64,000 nt of DNA, taken from Palsa-504 sp963744005 (GTDB lineage: Bacteria > Actinomycetota > Actinomycetes > Streptosporangiales > Streptosporangiaceae). The first letter of the stretch is position 1, and each line of letters opens with the position of its first letter. The position numbers and the translations under genes are program-made. Under the pieces are notes generated by a model. The model searched no databases, had not been told where the DNA came from, and was given only the letters and a program-made list of their open reading frames with translations. The DNA lies in assembly GCA_963744005.1 (NCBI GenBank), contig CAVURU010000003.1:744001-808000 (forward strand), given 5' to 3'. Below are positions 16,391-25,357 of this stretch, piece after piece.

Positions 16391-18063
16391 GCACCGTCCC
16401 CGGAGACGACACCGGGCTGGACGTCGACGTCACCGATGACGAGGCCGCGCTCGGCCCGGGCGGCGACCCGGGCCTGGCCACCGAACGGGACCGGCTGGCT
16501 CGCAGCCTGCGAGACACCAAGCTTCAGCTGGCCATGACGCAGTCCCGGCTGGCCGCGCTGGAGAACTCGGCCACGCTGGTGCTGGGCCGGACCCTGGTCC
16601 GCGCGGCCCGCCGCCCGCTGTCCCGCGGCGTGCAGCTGCCGATGGAGCTGGTCAAGATGTGGCGGGGCCGCGGCCGGCTGAACGGGCCGGGAGCCGCCAC
16701 CCTGGCCCTGGCCTCCGCGCAGCTCGGCGACCTGGCCGGCGGCGGGGAGCGGTTCCTGACCGCGCTGACCGCGCCCGGGCTGGGCGCGCCGGGCATCGGC
16801 CTGGACGCTCCCGGGCTGGTCATCACCGGCGTGCTGACCGCGCAGTCGTGCACCACCCTGGCCCCCGACGCGGCCGTGTACCCGCTGGTCCCGCACGACG
16901 TGGACGTGATGCTGGAGAGCGTCGGCGCGGACCTGGTGCTGATCGAGGCGGCCGCCATGCTGGCCGGCTCGCCCTGGGCCTATGCGGGCGACCCGGCCGC
17001 GACCGACCGCGGGCGGCGGCTCGGCCGGCTGATCGCGGCGGCCCGCGCGCAGGGCAAGCCGGTGGTGTTCATCCGCAACGTGCCCGCCCACCTGGCTCCC
17101 GGCCTGGACTGGGTCGCGGCCAGCTGCGACGTGGTGTCCGACGACGGCTTCGGCGTGCAGCTGGCCCGGTTCAACCCGATCGGGCTGGCCGCCGAGCGCC
17201 CGGCCGACCCGGTCTTCGCCGGGGCGCGGGATCCGCGCCAGCCGCCCGGGGTGCGGGCCCTGCTGGACACCCTGACCGGGCCGGGCGGGCCGGTCACGGT
17301 GACCGGCGACATCGGCTGGCGGCGCCGTCCCGGGCTGTACCGGGAGCACGCCGTGTTCCTCTCGGTGTCCGCCGACCAGGCCCGGGAGCAGCAGGCCAGC
17401 GGGGCCCGGGTGGTGCTGGCCGGCGGCGGGCTGCCCGCGGTGCGGGAGCAGCTCGCGGCCGCTCAGGCCGAGCCGCCGCGGGCCGGGGCCGACGCGTTCG
17501 GCCCGCTCCGGGACATCTTCACCGAGCACGCCACGCCGGCCCGGCTCGCCGCGCTGGCCGCCCGGACCGGGCTGCCCGCGCACCTGGTCAGCGGCCGGCA
17601 GATCGCGGTGCTGGCCCTGGTGCCGGACGCCGAGACGGCGGCCGGCCTGGCGGCCAGCGTCAGCCGGCAGCGGCTGGCCCCCGCCGAGCTGGTCGCGGTC
17701 GTCACCGGCCGTCCGGGCGGCTCGGCCGAGGCGGCCAGCCACGCCGTCACCGCGGCACTGTCGGACCTGGCCGCGCGGGGCGTCACGATTACGGCCATCC
17801 CGGGCACCGACTCGGGCTGGCTGGCCCAGGCGGCCCGGACGGCCAACACGCCGTGGGTGGCGCCGTGGCCCGCAGACCACGCACCGGACTCGGAGTACCT
17901 GCTCGACCTGGCCTGCGCGCGGGAGAGCGCCCAGGCCGACGCGGTCGGCTTCGCGGGCTCCCGCTACGCGTACGTGACCTCGCTGGAGCCGGCCCTGGCC
18001 CGCCGGGAGCACTTCAGCCCCGACGGTCCCGGCCACGGCCTTCGGCTGTTCTCTGTCAGTTAA
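16387..18063 (+). CDS. Unknown protein of the polysaccharide operon with N-terminal coiled coil
   Basis: 558 residues; the ATG at 16387 overlaps the epimerase stop (ATGA). After an acidic start, residues about 30-60 (RDRLARSLRDTKLQLAMTQS) predict a coiled coil. A Rossmann-like stretch about residues 130-330 includes GADLVLIEAAAMLAGSPWAY and GKPVVFIRNVPAHL, patterns seen in GT-B-like proteins that handle DUF3880-type glycans. About residues 400-555 resemble a degenerate second sugar-binding half (IAVLALVPDAETAAGLAASV). I see no DxD motif and cannot name a family. The coupled position between the epimerase and a double glycosyltransferase suggests a transferase or scaffold in the same glycan pathway. 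Confidence 0.6.
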   Translation: MSTVPGDDTGLDVDVTDDEAALGPGGDPGLATERDRLARSLRDTKLQLAMTQSRLAALENSATLVLGRTLVRAARRPLSRGVQLPMELVKMWRGRGRLNGPGAATLALASAQLGDLAGGGERFLTALTAPGLGAPGIGLDAPGLVITGVLTAQSCTTLAPDAAVYPLVPHDVDVMLESVGADLVLIEAAAMLAGSPWAYAGDPAATDRGRRLGRLIAAARAQGKPVVFIRNVPAHLAPGLDWVAASCDVVSDDGFGVQLARFNPIGLAAERPADPVFAGARDPRQPPGVRALLDTLTGPGGPVTVTGDIGWRRRPGLYREHAVFLSVSADQAREQQASGARVVLAGGGLPAVREQLAAAQAEPPRAGADAFGPLRDIFTEHATPARLAALAARTGLPAHLVSGRQIAVLALVPDAETAAGLAASVSRQRLAPAELVAVVTGRPGGSAEAASHAVTAALSDLAARGVTITAIPGTDSGWLAQAARTANTPWVAPWPADHAPDSEYLLDLACARESAQADAVGFAGSRYAYVTSLEPALARREHFSPDGPGHGLRLFSVS

Positions 18064-18077
18064 AGGAGTTGTCCGCG

Positions 18078-20279
18078 TTGAGCACGCGCGCGCTTGTCTA
18101 CGGTGACATCGACCTGAACCTGATCGACGGGTCGGCCATCTGGCTGCAGTCCGTCACGCAGGCGCTGGCCGCGGCGGGCTGCGAGGTGACCCTGGTGCTC
18201 AAGGCGCCGGTGCGCACCAGCCGCCTGATCGACCCGCTGCTGGCCCAGCCGGGCGTGACGGTCCGCCGCCCGGTCGAGGAGCAGCTGATCGAGGGCCCCG
18301 GCCCGCTACCGGCCGCCGCCGCCCCGGATCTGCTGGCCCGGCTGGACGCGGAGACGCCGTATGACCTGGTCGTGATGCGGGGCCGCGCGGTCACCGCCGC
18401 GGCGGCCAAGAGCGGCACGTTCACCGGGCGGCTGTGGCCCTACCTGACCGACGTCCCGCAGTCGGTCCCGGGCCTGACGGCCGCCGCCGCCGAGGAGCTG
18501 GCCATGATCGCCTCGGCCGCGAAGTACGTGCTGTGCCAGACCGAGGAGCTGCGCTGCTTCCTGGAGGGCAGCATCCCGGCGGCCTGCGGCAAGTGCGTGC
18601 TGCTGCCCCCGATGCTGACCGACATCCCGGCCGCGCGCGGCGCGGAGCCGGCCGCCTCGCCGCTGCGCCTGGTCTACTCGGGCAAGTTCGCGCCGCGGTG
18701 GAACACGCTGGAGATGACCGAGCTGCCCGGCCTGCTGGCCGCCCGCGGGGTGACCACCGAGCTGCACATGATCGGGGACAAGATCCACAACTCCCCCGGT
18801 GACTACCAGCAGCGGATGCGCGCCGCGCTGGACGCCAAGGGCGTGACCTGGCACGGCGGGCACTCCCGCGAGGACGCGCTGCGGATCTCGGCCACCTGCG
18901 ACATCGGGCTGGGCTGGCGGCACCCGGAGCTGGACGCGAGCCTGGAGCTGTCGACCAAGGTGCTGGAGTACGGCGCCATCGGGCTGCCGGTGATCCTCAA
19001 CCGCACGCCCATGCACGAGAACCTGCTGGGCGCCGACTACCCGCTGTTCGCGGCGACCCTCGACGACGTGGTGGAGGTCGCGGCCGCGGCGGCCGCCGAC
19101 CCGCGGCTGTACCGGTCGGCCGCCGACCGGGCCGGCCAGGCCGCGCGGGAGTTCACGCTGGACCGGGCGGCCGAACGGCTCCGTGGTTACCTGTCCCGGG
19201 CCCTGCCCGTGGCCCGCCTGGGCGACGGCGCGGCCGCGCCGAAGCGGCGGGTGGTAGTGGCCGGGCACGACCTGAAGTTCTTCACTCCCCTGCTGGACTA
19301 CCTGCAGCGCCAGCCGGACCTGGAGGTGCGGCTGGACAAGTGGGCCGCGCTGGGCAAGCACGACGAGGCGGCCAGCCGCGAGCTGGCCGAGTGGGCCGAC
19401 GTGGTCATCTGCGAGTGGTGCGGGCCGAACGCCGTCTGGTACAGCAAGCACAAGCGGCGCGACGCCCGGCTGCTGGTCCGGCTGCACCGGTTCGAGCTGG
19501 CCTCGGCCTACCCGTCCCAGGTCAAGATCAGCGCGGTCAGCCAGGTGGCCTGCGTGAGCAGGCACTACACGCAGCTGACCCGGGAGGCGACCGGCTGGCC
19601 GGAGACCAAGGTCGTGACCGTGCCGAACGCCTTGGACATCGAGCAGCTGGACCGGCCCAAGCTGGACGGCGCCCGGTTCCACCTGGGCCTGGTCGGCATC
19701 GTCCCGTCCCGCAAGCGGCTGGACCTGGCCCTGGACGTGCTGGAGGAGCTGCGCCGCGACGACGACCGGTACCAGCTGTTCATCAAGTCGGGCATGCCGT
19801 GGGAGCACTGGTGGGTCTGGCAGAACACCGGTGAGCGGGCGCACTACGCCGACGCGCTGCGCCGGGTGCAGCGCTCGCCGCTGCTGCGCGGCGCGGTGGT
19901 CTTCGACGACGCCGGGCCGGACGTCCCGGCCTGGCTGCGCCGGGTTGGCTTCGTGCTGTCCACCAGCGACGACGAGAGCTTCCACGTGGCCCCGGCCGAG
20001 GGCATGGCGTCCCGCGCGGTGCCGGTGGTGCGGCACTGGCCGGGCGCGGAGACCATCTATGACACGCGCTGGCTCCACGACGGCCCGGCCGAGATGGCGG
20101 CCGCGATCGCGGCGCTGGATGATGAGGCCGCCTGGCGGCAGGCGGGCCAGGACGCGCACGCGCAGGCCGCGGCGGCGTTCAACGTGCAGCGGGTCTGCGA
20201 GGCCTGGTACAGCCTGCTCAGCACCGACCTCGACCCGGCCCGGCCGGACCCGGCGCTCGAGCTGCTCGGCTCCGGCTGA
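18078..20279 (+). CDS. Tandem double GT4 glycosyltransferase
   Basis: 733 residues; start TTG 18078 chosen because AAGGAG (18063-18068) lies 9 nt upstream and no ATG/GTG fits. Two GT-B units are fused. Unit 1 (about 1-370) has LRLVYSGKFAPRWNTLEM, GDKIHNSPGDY, TKVLEYGAIGLPVILN. Unit 2 (about 385-725) has VVICEWCGPNAVWYSKHKRR, VVTVPNALDIEQLD, LGLVGIVPSRKRLDLALDVL, DDESFHVAPAEGMASRAVPV. In both, the E before the GxP turn is the GT4 donor-site residue. Family inference: two successive sugar additions, or one active and one regulatory unit, on a cytosolic carrier-linked glycan. It follows the unknown protein by 14 bp and precedes the asparagine-synthase-like gene by 6 bp. Confidence 0.85.
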   Translation: MSTRALVYGDIDLNLIDGSAIWLQSVTQALAAAGCEVTLVLKAPVRTSRLIDPLLAQPGVTVRRPVEEQLIEGPGPLPAAAAPDLLARLDAETPYDLVVMRGRAVTAAAAKSGTFTGRLWPYLTDVPQSVPGLTAAAAEELAMIASAAKYVLCQTEELRCFLEGSIPAACGKCVLLPPMLTDIPAARGAEPAASPLRLVYSGKFAPRWNTLEMTELPGLLAARGVTTELHMIGDKIHNSPGDYQQRMRAALDAKGVTWHGGHSREDALRISATCDIGLGWRHPELDASLELSTKVLEYGAIGLPVILNRTPMHENLLGADYPLFAATLDDVVEVAAAAAADPRLYRSAADRAGQAAREFTLDRAAERLRGYLSRALPVARLGDGAAAPKRRVVVAGHDLKFFTPLLDYLQRQPDLEVRLDKWAALGKHDEAASRELAEWADVVICEWCGPNAVWYSKHKRRDARLLVRLHRFELASAYPSQVKISAVSQVACVSRHYTQLTREATGWPETKVVTVPNALDIEQLDRPKLDGARFHLGLVGIVPSRKRLDLALDVLEELRRDDDRYQLFIKSGMPWEHWWVWQNTGERAHYADALRRVQRSPLLRGAVVFDDAGPDVPAWLRRVGFVLSTSDDESFHVAPAEGMASRAVPVVRHWPGAETIYDTRWLHDGPAEMAAAIAALDDEAAWRQAGQDAHAQAAAAFNVQRVCEAWYSLLSTDLDPARPDPALELLGSG

Positions 20280-20285
20280 GGCGGC

Positions 20286-22055
20286 ATGTACTTCACGCTC
20301 GCGGTCAGCGCCTCGACCCGCGAGGGCTGCGCGGCGCTGGTCAGCGCGGCCATCGGCGCCGACCCCCGGGTCATGCCGATCCCCGGCCCGCCGGCGATCG
20401 CCTGGGAGGCTTCGTCCGGGCGGGCCGCGGTCCTGCGCTGGCCTGCCGCTCCGGGCGCCGGCACCACCGCCTCCGCAAGCCCGGCCGGGCCGCCCGGGAC
20501 GGCTTACCGGTCGCAGGCCGGCACCATCTGGGCCGACCAGGTCAGCGTCCGGGCGCGCACCACGCTGACCCGCGTCGACCCGGTCTACCTGGCTGAGGTG
20601 CCCGGAGCGGTGATCATCAGCGACCGCGCCTCCTGGGCGGCCGCCGTGGCGGGCCGGCTCGGCCAGCCCGACCCGGTCACGGTCACCGCGTTCCTGGCCC
20701 TCGGCTACCCGGTCGGCGCGGCCACCCCGTTCCACGGGGTCCGGGCCCTGGGCAGCGCCCAGCAGCTCACGGTCACGGCCGGCCGCCTGGCGGTCGCGGC
20801 TGCGCAAAGCGGAATCCCGGACGCCAGCACCCTGGATGCCGGCACCCCGGACGCCAGCACCCTGGAGGCCGGCGCCTCCGGCGCAGGCCGGGCGGGCGGG
20901 CAGGCTGGCTCGTACCGGGCGGTGGCCGACGCCCTGGTCGAGGCGGTCCGGCCGCTGGGCGAGGCGGGCGTCCCGGTGGAGCTGTCGCTGACCGGCGGGA
21001 AGGACAGCCGGCTGGTGGCCGCCGCGCTGACCGCGGCCAAGGTGCCGTTCCGGGCCCGCACGCACGGCTTCGCCAGCCACCCGGACGTGATCGTGGCGGC
21101 CATGATCGCCCGCCGCCTGGGTGTCGAGCACGTGGTGACCGAGCCGCGCGCGGCCGCGCCGCAGCAGGCCCCTGATGAAGGCGAGCTGGTCGCACGGCTC
21201 CGTTCGGCCGTATTGGTCTGCGACGGGATGCTGTCGGCCTTCGAGAACCTGGGCCGCCCCGACCCGCAGCGGGCCGCGGAGCCGGTGCAGGCGGGCGGGC
21301 ACGGCGGCGAGCTGCTGCGCGGCGGTTACGCGCCCGCGGCCTGGACGAAACGGTCGCCCGCCCGGGCCTGGAGCGAGGCCCGGGGCGCCGAGCTGTTCCG
21401 CCGCATGGTCACCCGCCGGCTGAGCCTGCTGCACCCGGCCGCCGCCGGGGAGTACCTGGCCAGCCTGGCCCCGTTCGCGGCCGCGCTCGGCCGTGGCCCG
21501 CTGCACGCGCTGGACCAGTTCTACCTGGTGAACCGGGCGGGCCGGTGGTCGGCCGCGGCCCGGCAGGCCTACCTGCTCCGGTCGCCGATGGCCCAGCCGC
21601 TGTTCGATGACCAGGTGGTCCGGGCCGCACGGGCCGTCCCGCTGCCGGACCGGATCACCGACCGGCTGCACCGCGGCGTGCTGGCCGAGCTGAGCCCGGA
21701 GCTGCTCGAGCTGCCCCTGGCGGGCAGCAGCTGGAAGTCCGGGCCCCGGATCTCGCCGGTCCGTGCGGAGGCCCGCTCGGCACCGGCCGGGCCCTCCGGC
21801 TCCGATGACTGGCGGCAGGCCTACGGGGACCGGATGGCCCGGCTGCTGCGCGAGTACGCCCTGGACGTGGGCGCGGCAGGCGGGATGTTCGGCCTGGTCC
21901 GCAGGTCGGCGGCCGAGCGCGCGCTGCGGACGCCGCAGCAGGACACGCACGCGGTGTGGGCGCTGGCCACCCTGGCCGCGCTGCTGTCCGGCGACTGGCT
22001 GAACGCCCGGAACCCGGCTCAGCGGCCGGTGACCGCCCCGCCGTCCACGCTGTAG
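20286..22055 (+). CDS. Asparagine-synthase-like ATP-dependent amide/ligase enzyme lacking the N-terminal catalytic Cys
   Basis: 589 residues. The C-terminal ATP-pyrophosphatase domain has the PP-loop VELSLTGGKDSRLVAAAL (residues about 235-252) and the later FENLGRPDP...GGHGGELLRGGY pattern of the Asn_synthase domain. The N-terminal half keeps an Ntn-hydrolase-like layout (PVYLAEVPGAVIISDRASWAA, GYPVGAATPFHGVRAL) but starts MYFTLAV, so the position-2 glutaminase Cys is absent. It likely uses free ammonia or another nucleophile. As last gene of the epimerase operon, it may amidate a sugar carboxylate (inference). A 30-bp duplication (20817-20876) lengthens an inter-domain linker. Its last 37 bp overlap the end of the convergent SDR gene. 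Confidence 0.8.
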   Translation: MYFTLAVSASTREGCAALVSAAIGADPRVMPIPGPPAIAWEASSGRAAVLRWPAAPGAGTTASASPAGPPGTAYRSQAGTIWADQVSVRARTTLTRVDPVYLAEVPGAVIISDRASWAAAVAGRLGQPDPVTVTAFLALGYPVGAATPFHGVRALGSAQQLTVTAGRLAVAAAQSGIPDASTLDAGTPDASTLEAGASGAGRAGGQAGSYRAVADALVEAVRPLGEAGVPVELSLTGGKDSRLVAAALTAAKVPFRARTHGFASHPDVIVAAMIARRLGVEHVVTEPRAAAPQQAPDEGELVARLRSAVLVCDGMLSAFENLGRPDPQRAAEPVQAGGHGGELLRGGYAPAAWTKRSPARAWSEARGAELFRRMVTRRLSLLHPAAAGEYLASLAPFAAALGRGPLHALDQFYLVNRAGRWSAAARQAYLLRSPMAQPLFDDQVVRAARAVPLPDRITDRLHRGVLAELSPELLELPLAGSSWKSGPRISPVRAEARSAPAGPSGSDDWRQAYGDRMARLLREYALDVGAAGGMFGLVRRSAAERALRTPQQDTHAVWALATLAALLSGDWLNARNPAQRPVTAPPSTL

Positions 22056-22849
22056 AGCTGGCCGGTGATCCAGTTGCCCTGGTCCGAGCAGAGGTAGACG
22101 GTCATCCAGGCGATCTCCTCGCCCGTGCCCGACCGGCCCAGCGGCACGGTCCGCTGCACCATCTCGTCCCAGACCTGGCCGCGCGGGATGTCGTCCATCC
22201 GGAACGTGTCGATCAGGCCCGGGCAGATGGCGTTGACGCGGACGTTCGACTTACCGAGCTCGGAGGCCATCGCGCAGGTCAGGGCGTGGATGCCGGCCTT
22301 GGAGGAGGAGTAGGCGGCCGCGTTGGCGGCCATGATCTTGCCCGCGATGGAGGAGATGTTGACGATGCTCCCGCCGCGGCCCGCCTCGACCATGGCCTGG
22401 CCGAAGGCCCGGCTCATGTAGAAGGTGCCGTTGAGGTTCACGTTGATGACGTTCTGCCACAACTCGACGTCGAGGTCGATGACCGGGACCCGGTCCGCGC
22501 CGCGGGCCGCGCCTGCGTTGTTGACCACGATGTCGACCCGGCCGAAGGTGTCCAGCACCTGGGCCCGCAGCCGGTCGACGGCGGCCGGATCGGACACGTC
22601 GCTGATCACCGGGAGGACCTGGCGGCCGACGGCCTTGATCTCCTCGGCCACCGAGTCGATGTCACGCCAGCCCGCTTGCTTCTCGTCGTCCGGATACCGG
22701 TCCGGCGCGCGCCCGGTGCCGGTCAGCACCACGTCACAGCCGGCCCGGGCCAGCTCCACAGCGATCGGCCGCCCGATCGAGCGCATCCGTCCGGCGCCCG
22801 TGACGACGGCGACCTTGCCTTCAAGTCCGGTGAGCGTGAGACCCGTCAT
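22019..22849 (-). CDS. Short-chain dehydrogenase/reductase
   Basis: 276 residues, classical SDR size. Cofactor motif is VAVVTGAGRMRSIGRPIAVE (TGxxxxxG region, residues about 13-32), followed by NNAG, the catalytic Ser in IVNISSIAGK, YSSSK (Tyr and Lys of the active site, about residues 170-174), and VNAICPGLIDT. Acidic or polar choice at the end of beta-2 (TGTGRAP) leaves NAD versus NADP undecided. The C-terminal SVDGG is typical. It oxidises or reduces a hydroxyl/carbonyl; the substrate is unknown. It ends tail to tail with the asparagine-synthase-like gene, and is 53 bp downstream of the export permease, so it may belong to the glycan locus. Confidence 0.9.
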   Translation of the reverse strand: MTGLTLTGLEGKVAVVTGAGRMRSIGRPIAVELARAGCDVVLTGTGRAPDRYPDDEKQAGWRDIDSVAEEIKAVGRQVLPVISDVSDPAAVDRLRAQVLDTFGRVDIVVNNAGAARGADRVPVIDLDVELWQNVINVNLNGTFYMSRAFGQAMVEAGRGGSIVNISSIAGKIMAANAAAYSSSKAGIHALTCAMASELGKSNVRVNAICPGLIDTFRMDDIPRGQVWDEMVQRTVPLGRSGTGEEIAWMTVYLCSDQGNWITGQLYSVDGGAVTGR

Positions 22850-22902
22850 GATCGGTGAGTCTGCCAGAGTGGCGTCCGGCTAGCCAGACCCCCGGTATCG
22901 GA

Positions 22903-23952
22903 TCAGCCGCGGCCGTACTTGGTCTCGGCCTGCCAGAAGTACAGCACCCCGCCGGCCAGCGCGATCAGAGCCCAGGCGACCCCGGCTATCCACAGCTCGT
23001 TGATCTGGACGATCGGATGGCAGTAAGCCTGCAGCGGCGGGTTCTTGGTCACCGAGAACAGCTTGCAGGCCGCGGCGTTGTAGGGCTTGGCGCCCGGCGC
23101 GTACTGGCGCTCGGTGGCCATGATCGAGTACCTGGTCAGCGAGATGTACACGGCGGCCGGGTTGAGCGAGAGCACGTCCTTGGCCCAGCTCGGCAGCTCG
23201 GCGGGCAGCGAGGCGATGGAGTACATGACCCCGCAGAAGTACCGCCAGATCCGGGTGAAGAACGGGATGAGCTGGCTGAAGTCCTGCGCGCCGGCCCCCA
23301 GCCGGGCCATCACCAGCGCGATGCCCATGTTGAACGTGGCCTGCAGGAACAGCACCGGCACCAGGAACAGCCAGTACCAGGTGAGCGGCTCCCCGGTGCC
23401 GAGCACGATGGCGAACAGCACCACCATGGACACGACCAGCTGCTGGAACTCCACCAGCACGTAGGCCAGCGGCAGGCAGGCGCGCGGGAAGTGCAGCGCC
23501 CGGATCAGCGCCAGGTTGGCTCGCATCACGTTCGATCCGGTCACCACGGACCGTTCGGTGAAGGCGAAGATGAACACGCCGGTGACCAGGTACGCCGTGT
23601 AGTGGCTGATCCCCCGGTTGGCCTGGAACAGGACGCCGAAGACCAGGTAGTAGACGGCCGAGTTGAGCAGCGGCGTCAGCACCTGCCACAGCTGGCCGAG
23701 CCGCGCCTCGGTGTACATCGAGACGTTCCGCGCCGTGGCGTAGGTGAGGATGAAGTGCCGCCGGTCCCAGACCGAGCGGATGTAGGCGAGCAGGCGGGGA
23801 CGAGCGGCGCTGGGCCGCAGGCCGTACCGGGCCGCGAGAGCGGCCAGGCTGTCGCCCTCGGCGGGCGGCTTCTCGCTCTCATCGTTATCGAGGGCGAGCA
23901 CCGGCCCGTTCAGCAGGCTGCCAGGAGCGGTCAGCCGCCCGGGATCGTCCAT
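22903..23952 (-). CDS. ABC-2-type polysaccharide export permease (Wzm/TagG-like)
   Basis: 349 residues. A cytoplasmic N-terminal stretch of about 75 residues is followed by six hydrophobic segments. RNVSMYTEARLGQLWQVLTP is the amphipathic interface helix typical of polysaccharide and teichoic-acid ABC-2 exporters, and LNPAAVYISLTRYSIM the extracellular reentrant region. It would move a lipid-linked glycan across the membrane with an ATPase partner. No such ATPase adjoins it in the window; the genes at 33555-37219 are fused exporters of another class. No clear SD precedes ATG 23952. Confidence 0.85.
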   Translation of the reverse strand: MDDPGRLTAPGSLLNGPVLALDNDESEKPPAEGDSLAALAARYGLRPSAARPRLLAYIRSVWDRRHFILTYATARNVSMYTEARLGQLWQVLTPLLNSAVYYLVFGVLFQANRGISHYTAYLVTGVFIFAFTERSVVTGSNVMRANLALIRALHFPRACLPLAYVLVEFQQLVVSMVVLFAIVLGTGEPLTWYWLFLVPVLFLQATFNMGIALVMARLGAGAQDFSQLIPFFTRIWRYFCGVMYSIASLPAELPSWAKDVLSLNPAAVYISLTRYSIMATERQYAPGAKPYNAAACKLFSVTKNPPLQAYCHPIVQINELWIAGVAWALIALAGGVLYFWQAETKYGRG

Positions 23953-23970
23953 AGACGTGGATTCTATTGA

Positions 23971-24615
23971 TCAGGACAGGTGGCCGGTGTCATTGAACGA
24001 CCGGAGCACAGCTGTGCCGTTGGAATACCAGTCGATCTCGGACAGCGCGGCCAGGTCCAGGTGCATGCGGTACAGGGCGGCAGGCGGGGCGAGCAGGGCC
24101 TCCGCGACAAGCGTCTTGATGGGCGTGACATGGCTCACGATCAGCACCCGCTGGCCTTCGCGGCCGGCCAGCACGCGGTGCAGGGCGGCGGTGACCCGCA
24201 CGGCCACGTCGGCGAAGCTCTCGCCGCCGGGCGGGGCGATCTGCGGGTCGGCCATCCAGGCCGCCATCTCCTCGGCCCAGCCCTCCCGGACCTCGGTGAA
24301 GGTGCGGCCCTCCCAGGCGCCGAAGTCGGTCTCCCGGAAGCCCTCGTCGGTGACGACCTCGGCCCCGGTGACGGCGGCCACCTCCTGCGCGGTCTGCACG
24401 GCCCGCCGCAGCGGCGAGGTGAAGATAGCCGCCAGGTCGGCGCCGGCCAGGCTCTTGGCCGCCGCCGCGGCCTGGGCCAGGCCGGCCGGGGTCAGCTCGG
24501 CGTCGGACCGGCCCGAGTACTGCCGCTGGACCGACATGGGCGTCTGGCCGTGCCGCAGCAGCAGGGTGCCGGCCGGCTCTCCGCGGGCTGGCCCCCAGGC
24601 CGTCCTGGGCGGCAC
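23971..24615 (-). CDS. Histidine phosphatase superfamily protein (CobC/phosphoglycerate-mutase-like)
   Basis: 214 residues from GTG 24615. The phospho-acceptor histidine is in LLLRHGQTPMS (RHG motif, residues about 18-28). FTSPLRRAVQTAQ, the acidic FRETDFGAWEGRTFTEV and the second active-site histidine in VLIVSHVTPIKTL are all in place. These cytosolic enzymes remove phosphate from small molecules. In many actinobacteria a close relative is the C-terminal half of a fused RNase H/phosphatase next to a zinc-ribbon protein; here it is unfused, but the zinc-ribbon gene is 1 bp upstream, so that conserved pair is kept. Confidence 0.9.
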   Translation of the reverse strand: MPPRTAWGPARGEPAGTLLLRHGQTPMSVQRQYSGRSDAELTPAGLAQAAAAAKSLAGADLAAIFTSPLRRAVQTAQEVAAVTGAEVVTDEGFRETDFGAWEGRTFTEVREGWAEEMAAWMADPQIAPPGGESFADVAVRVTAALHRVLAGREGQRVLIVSHVTPIKTLVAEALLAPPAALYRMHLDLAALSEIDWYSNGTAVLRSFNDTGHLS

Positions 24616-24616
24616 G

Positions 24617-25357
24617 CTAGAGCCCCGATTCCGCGGTTCGGATGAGGATCCGCCGGCACTCTTCGCACCGGACCACGTCGTCGGCCGCGGCGGCCCGGAT
24701 CTCGTTCAGGTCGGCCTGGTTCAGGTTCAGGTGGCATCCCTCGCAGCGCCCGGCGCGCAGCATGGCCGCGCCGACGCCGCGGGCGTCACGGATCTGCTCG
24801 TACAGCTTGAGCAGGTCGGCCGGCACGTCGGCGACCACGCCGACACGCTGCTCCGACGCCTTGCCCGCCTGCTCGTCGATCTCCTTGAAGGCGGTGTCCC
24901 GGCGGGCGGTCAGCACGCCGATCTCGGTGCTGAGGCCGTCTCGTTCGGCGGCCAGCTCGTCTCGCCGGCTGACCAGGCCCTCGCGGCGCTCCATGAGCTC
25001 GAGCACGATCTCTTCCAGGTCGCCTTGCCGGCGGCGCAACGATTCGATCTCGGACTGCAGGTTGGCCAGCTCGCGGGCGGCCGACACCTGGCCGGCGTCC
25101 AGCCGGCCGCGGTCCCGGTCGATCCGGGTGCGGACCTGGTCGACGTCCCGCTCGGCCCGGGTCTCTTCGCGCGACAGGTCGCTGAGCTCGGTCTCGGCCA
25201 CGACGATCTCGTCCTTGAGCTCGCTGGACCTGGCCTCCAGGCGGGCGAGCTCGGCAACTTCGGGCAAACTACGCCGGCGGTGATTCAGCCGGGCGAGCTC
25301 GGTGTCCAGGTCGGCCAGCTCGAGCAGGCGGAGCTGGCTCTGTGGTGATGCCTTCAC
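24617..25357 (-). CDS. Coiled-coil protein with C-terminal C4 zinc ribbon (CdsZ/Rv2229c-like)
   Basis: 246 residues; GTG 25357 is preferred because GGGAG precedes it and the protein then starts VKASPQSQLRLLELADLDTE like its relatives. Residues about 10-170 are a long charged coiled coil. The last 60 residues hold two CxxC knuckles, CEGCHLNLNQADLNEI and RCEECRRIL, a zf-RING_7 type ribbon. Family knowledge: a conserved actinobacterial protein of this architecture, possibly nucleic-acid or cofactor related; the precise role is not established. It is in an operon with the phosphatase downstream. Confidence 0.88.
   Translation of the reverse strand: MKASPQSQLRLLELADLDTELARLNHRRRSLPEVAELARLEARSSELKDEIVVAETELSDLSREETRAERDVDQVRTRIDRDRGRLDAGQVSAARELANLQSEIESLRRRQGDLEEIVLELMERREGLVSRRDELAAERDGLSTEIGVLTARRDTAFKEIDEQAGKASEQRVGVVADVPADLLKLYEQIRDARGVGAAMLRAGRCEGCHLNLNQADLNEIRAAAADDVVRCEECRRILIRTAESGL

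Noticed and set aside
18306..21950. Very long minus-strand open frame (over 1200 codons)
   Set aside because: Covers two well supported plus-strand genes; translation is Arg/Gly/Gln-rich and motif-free, as expected for an antisense frame at this GC.
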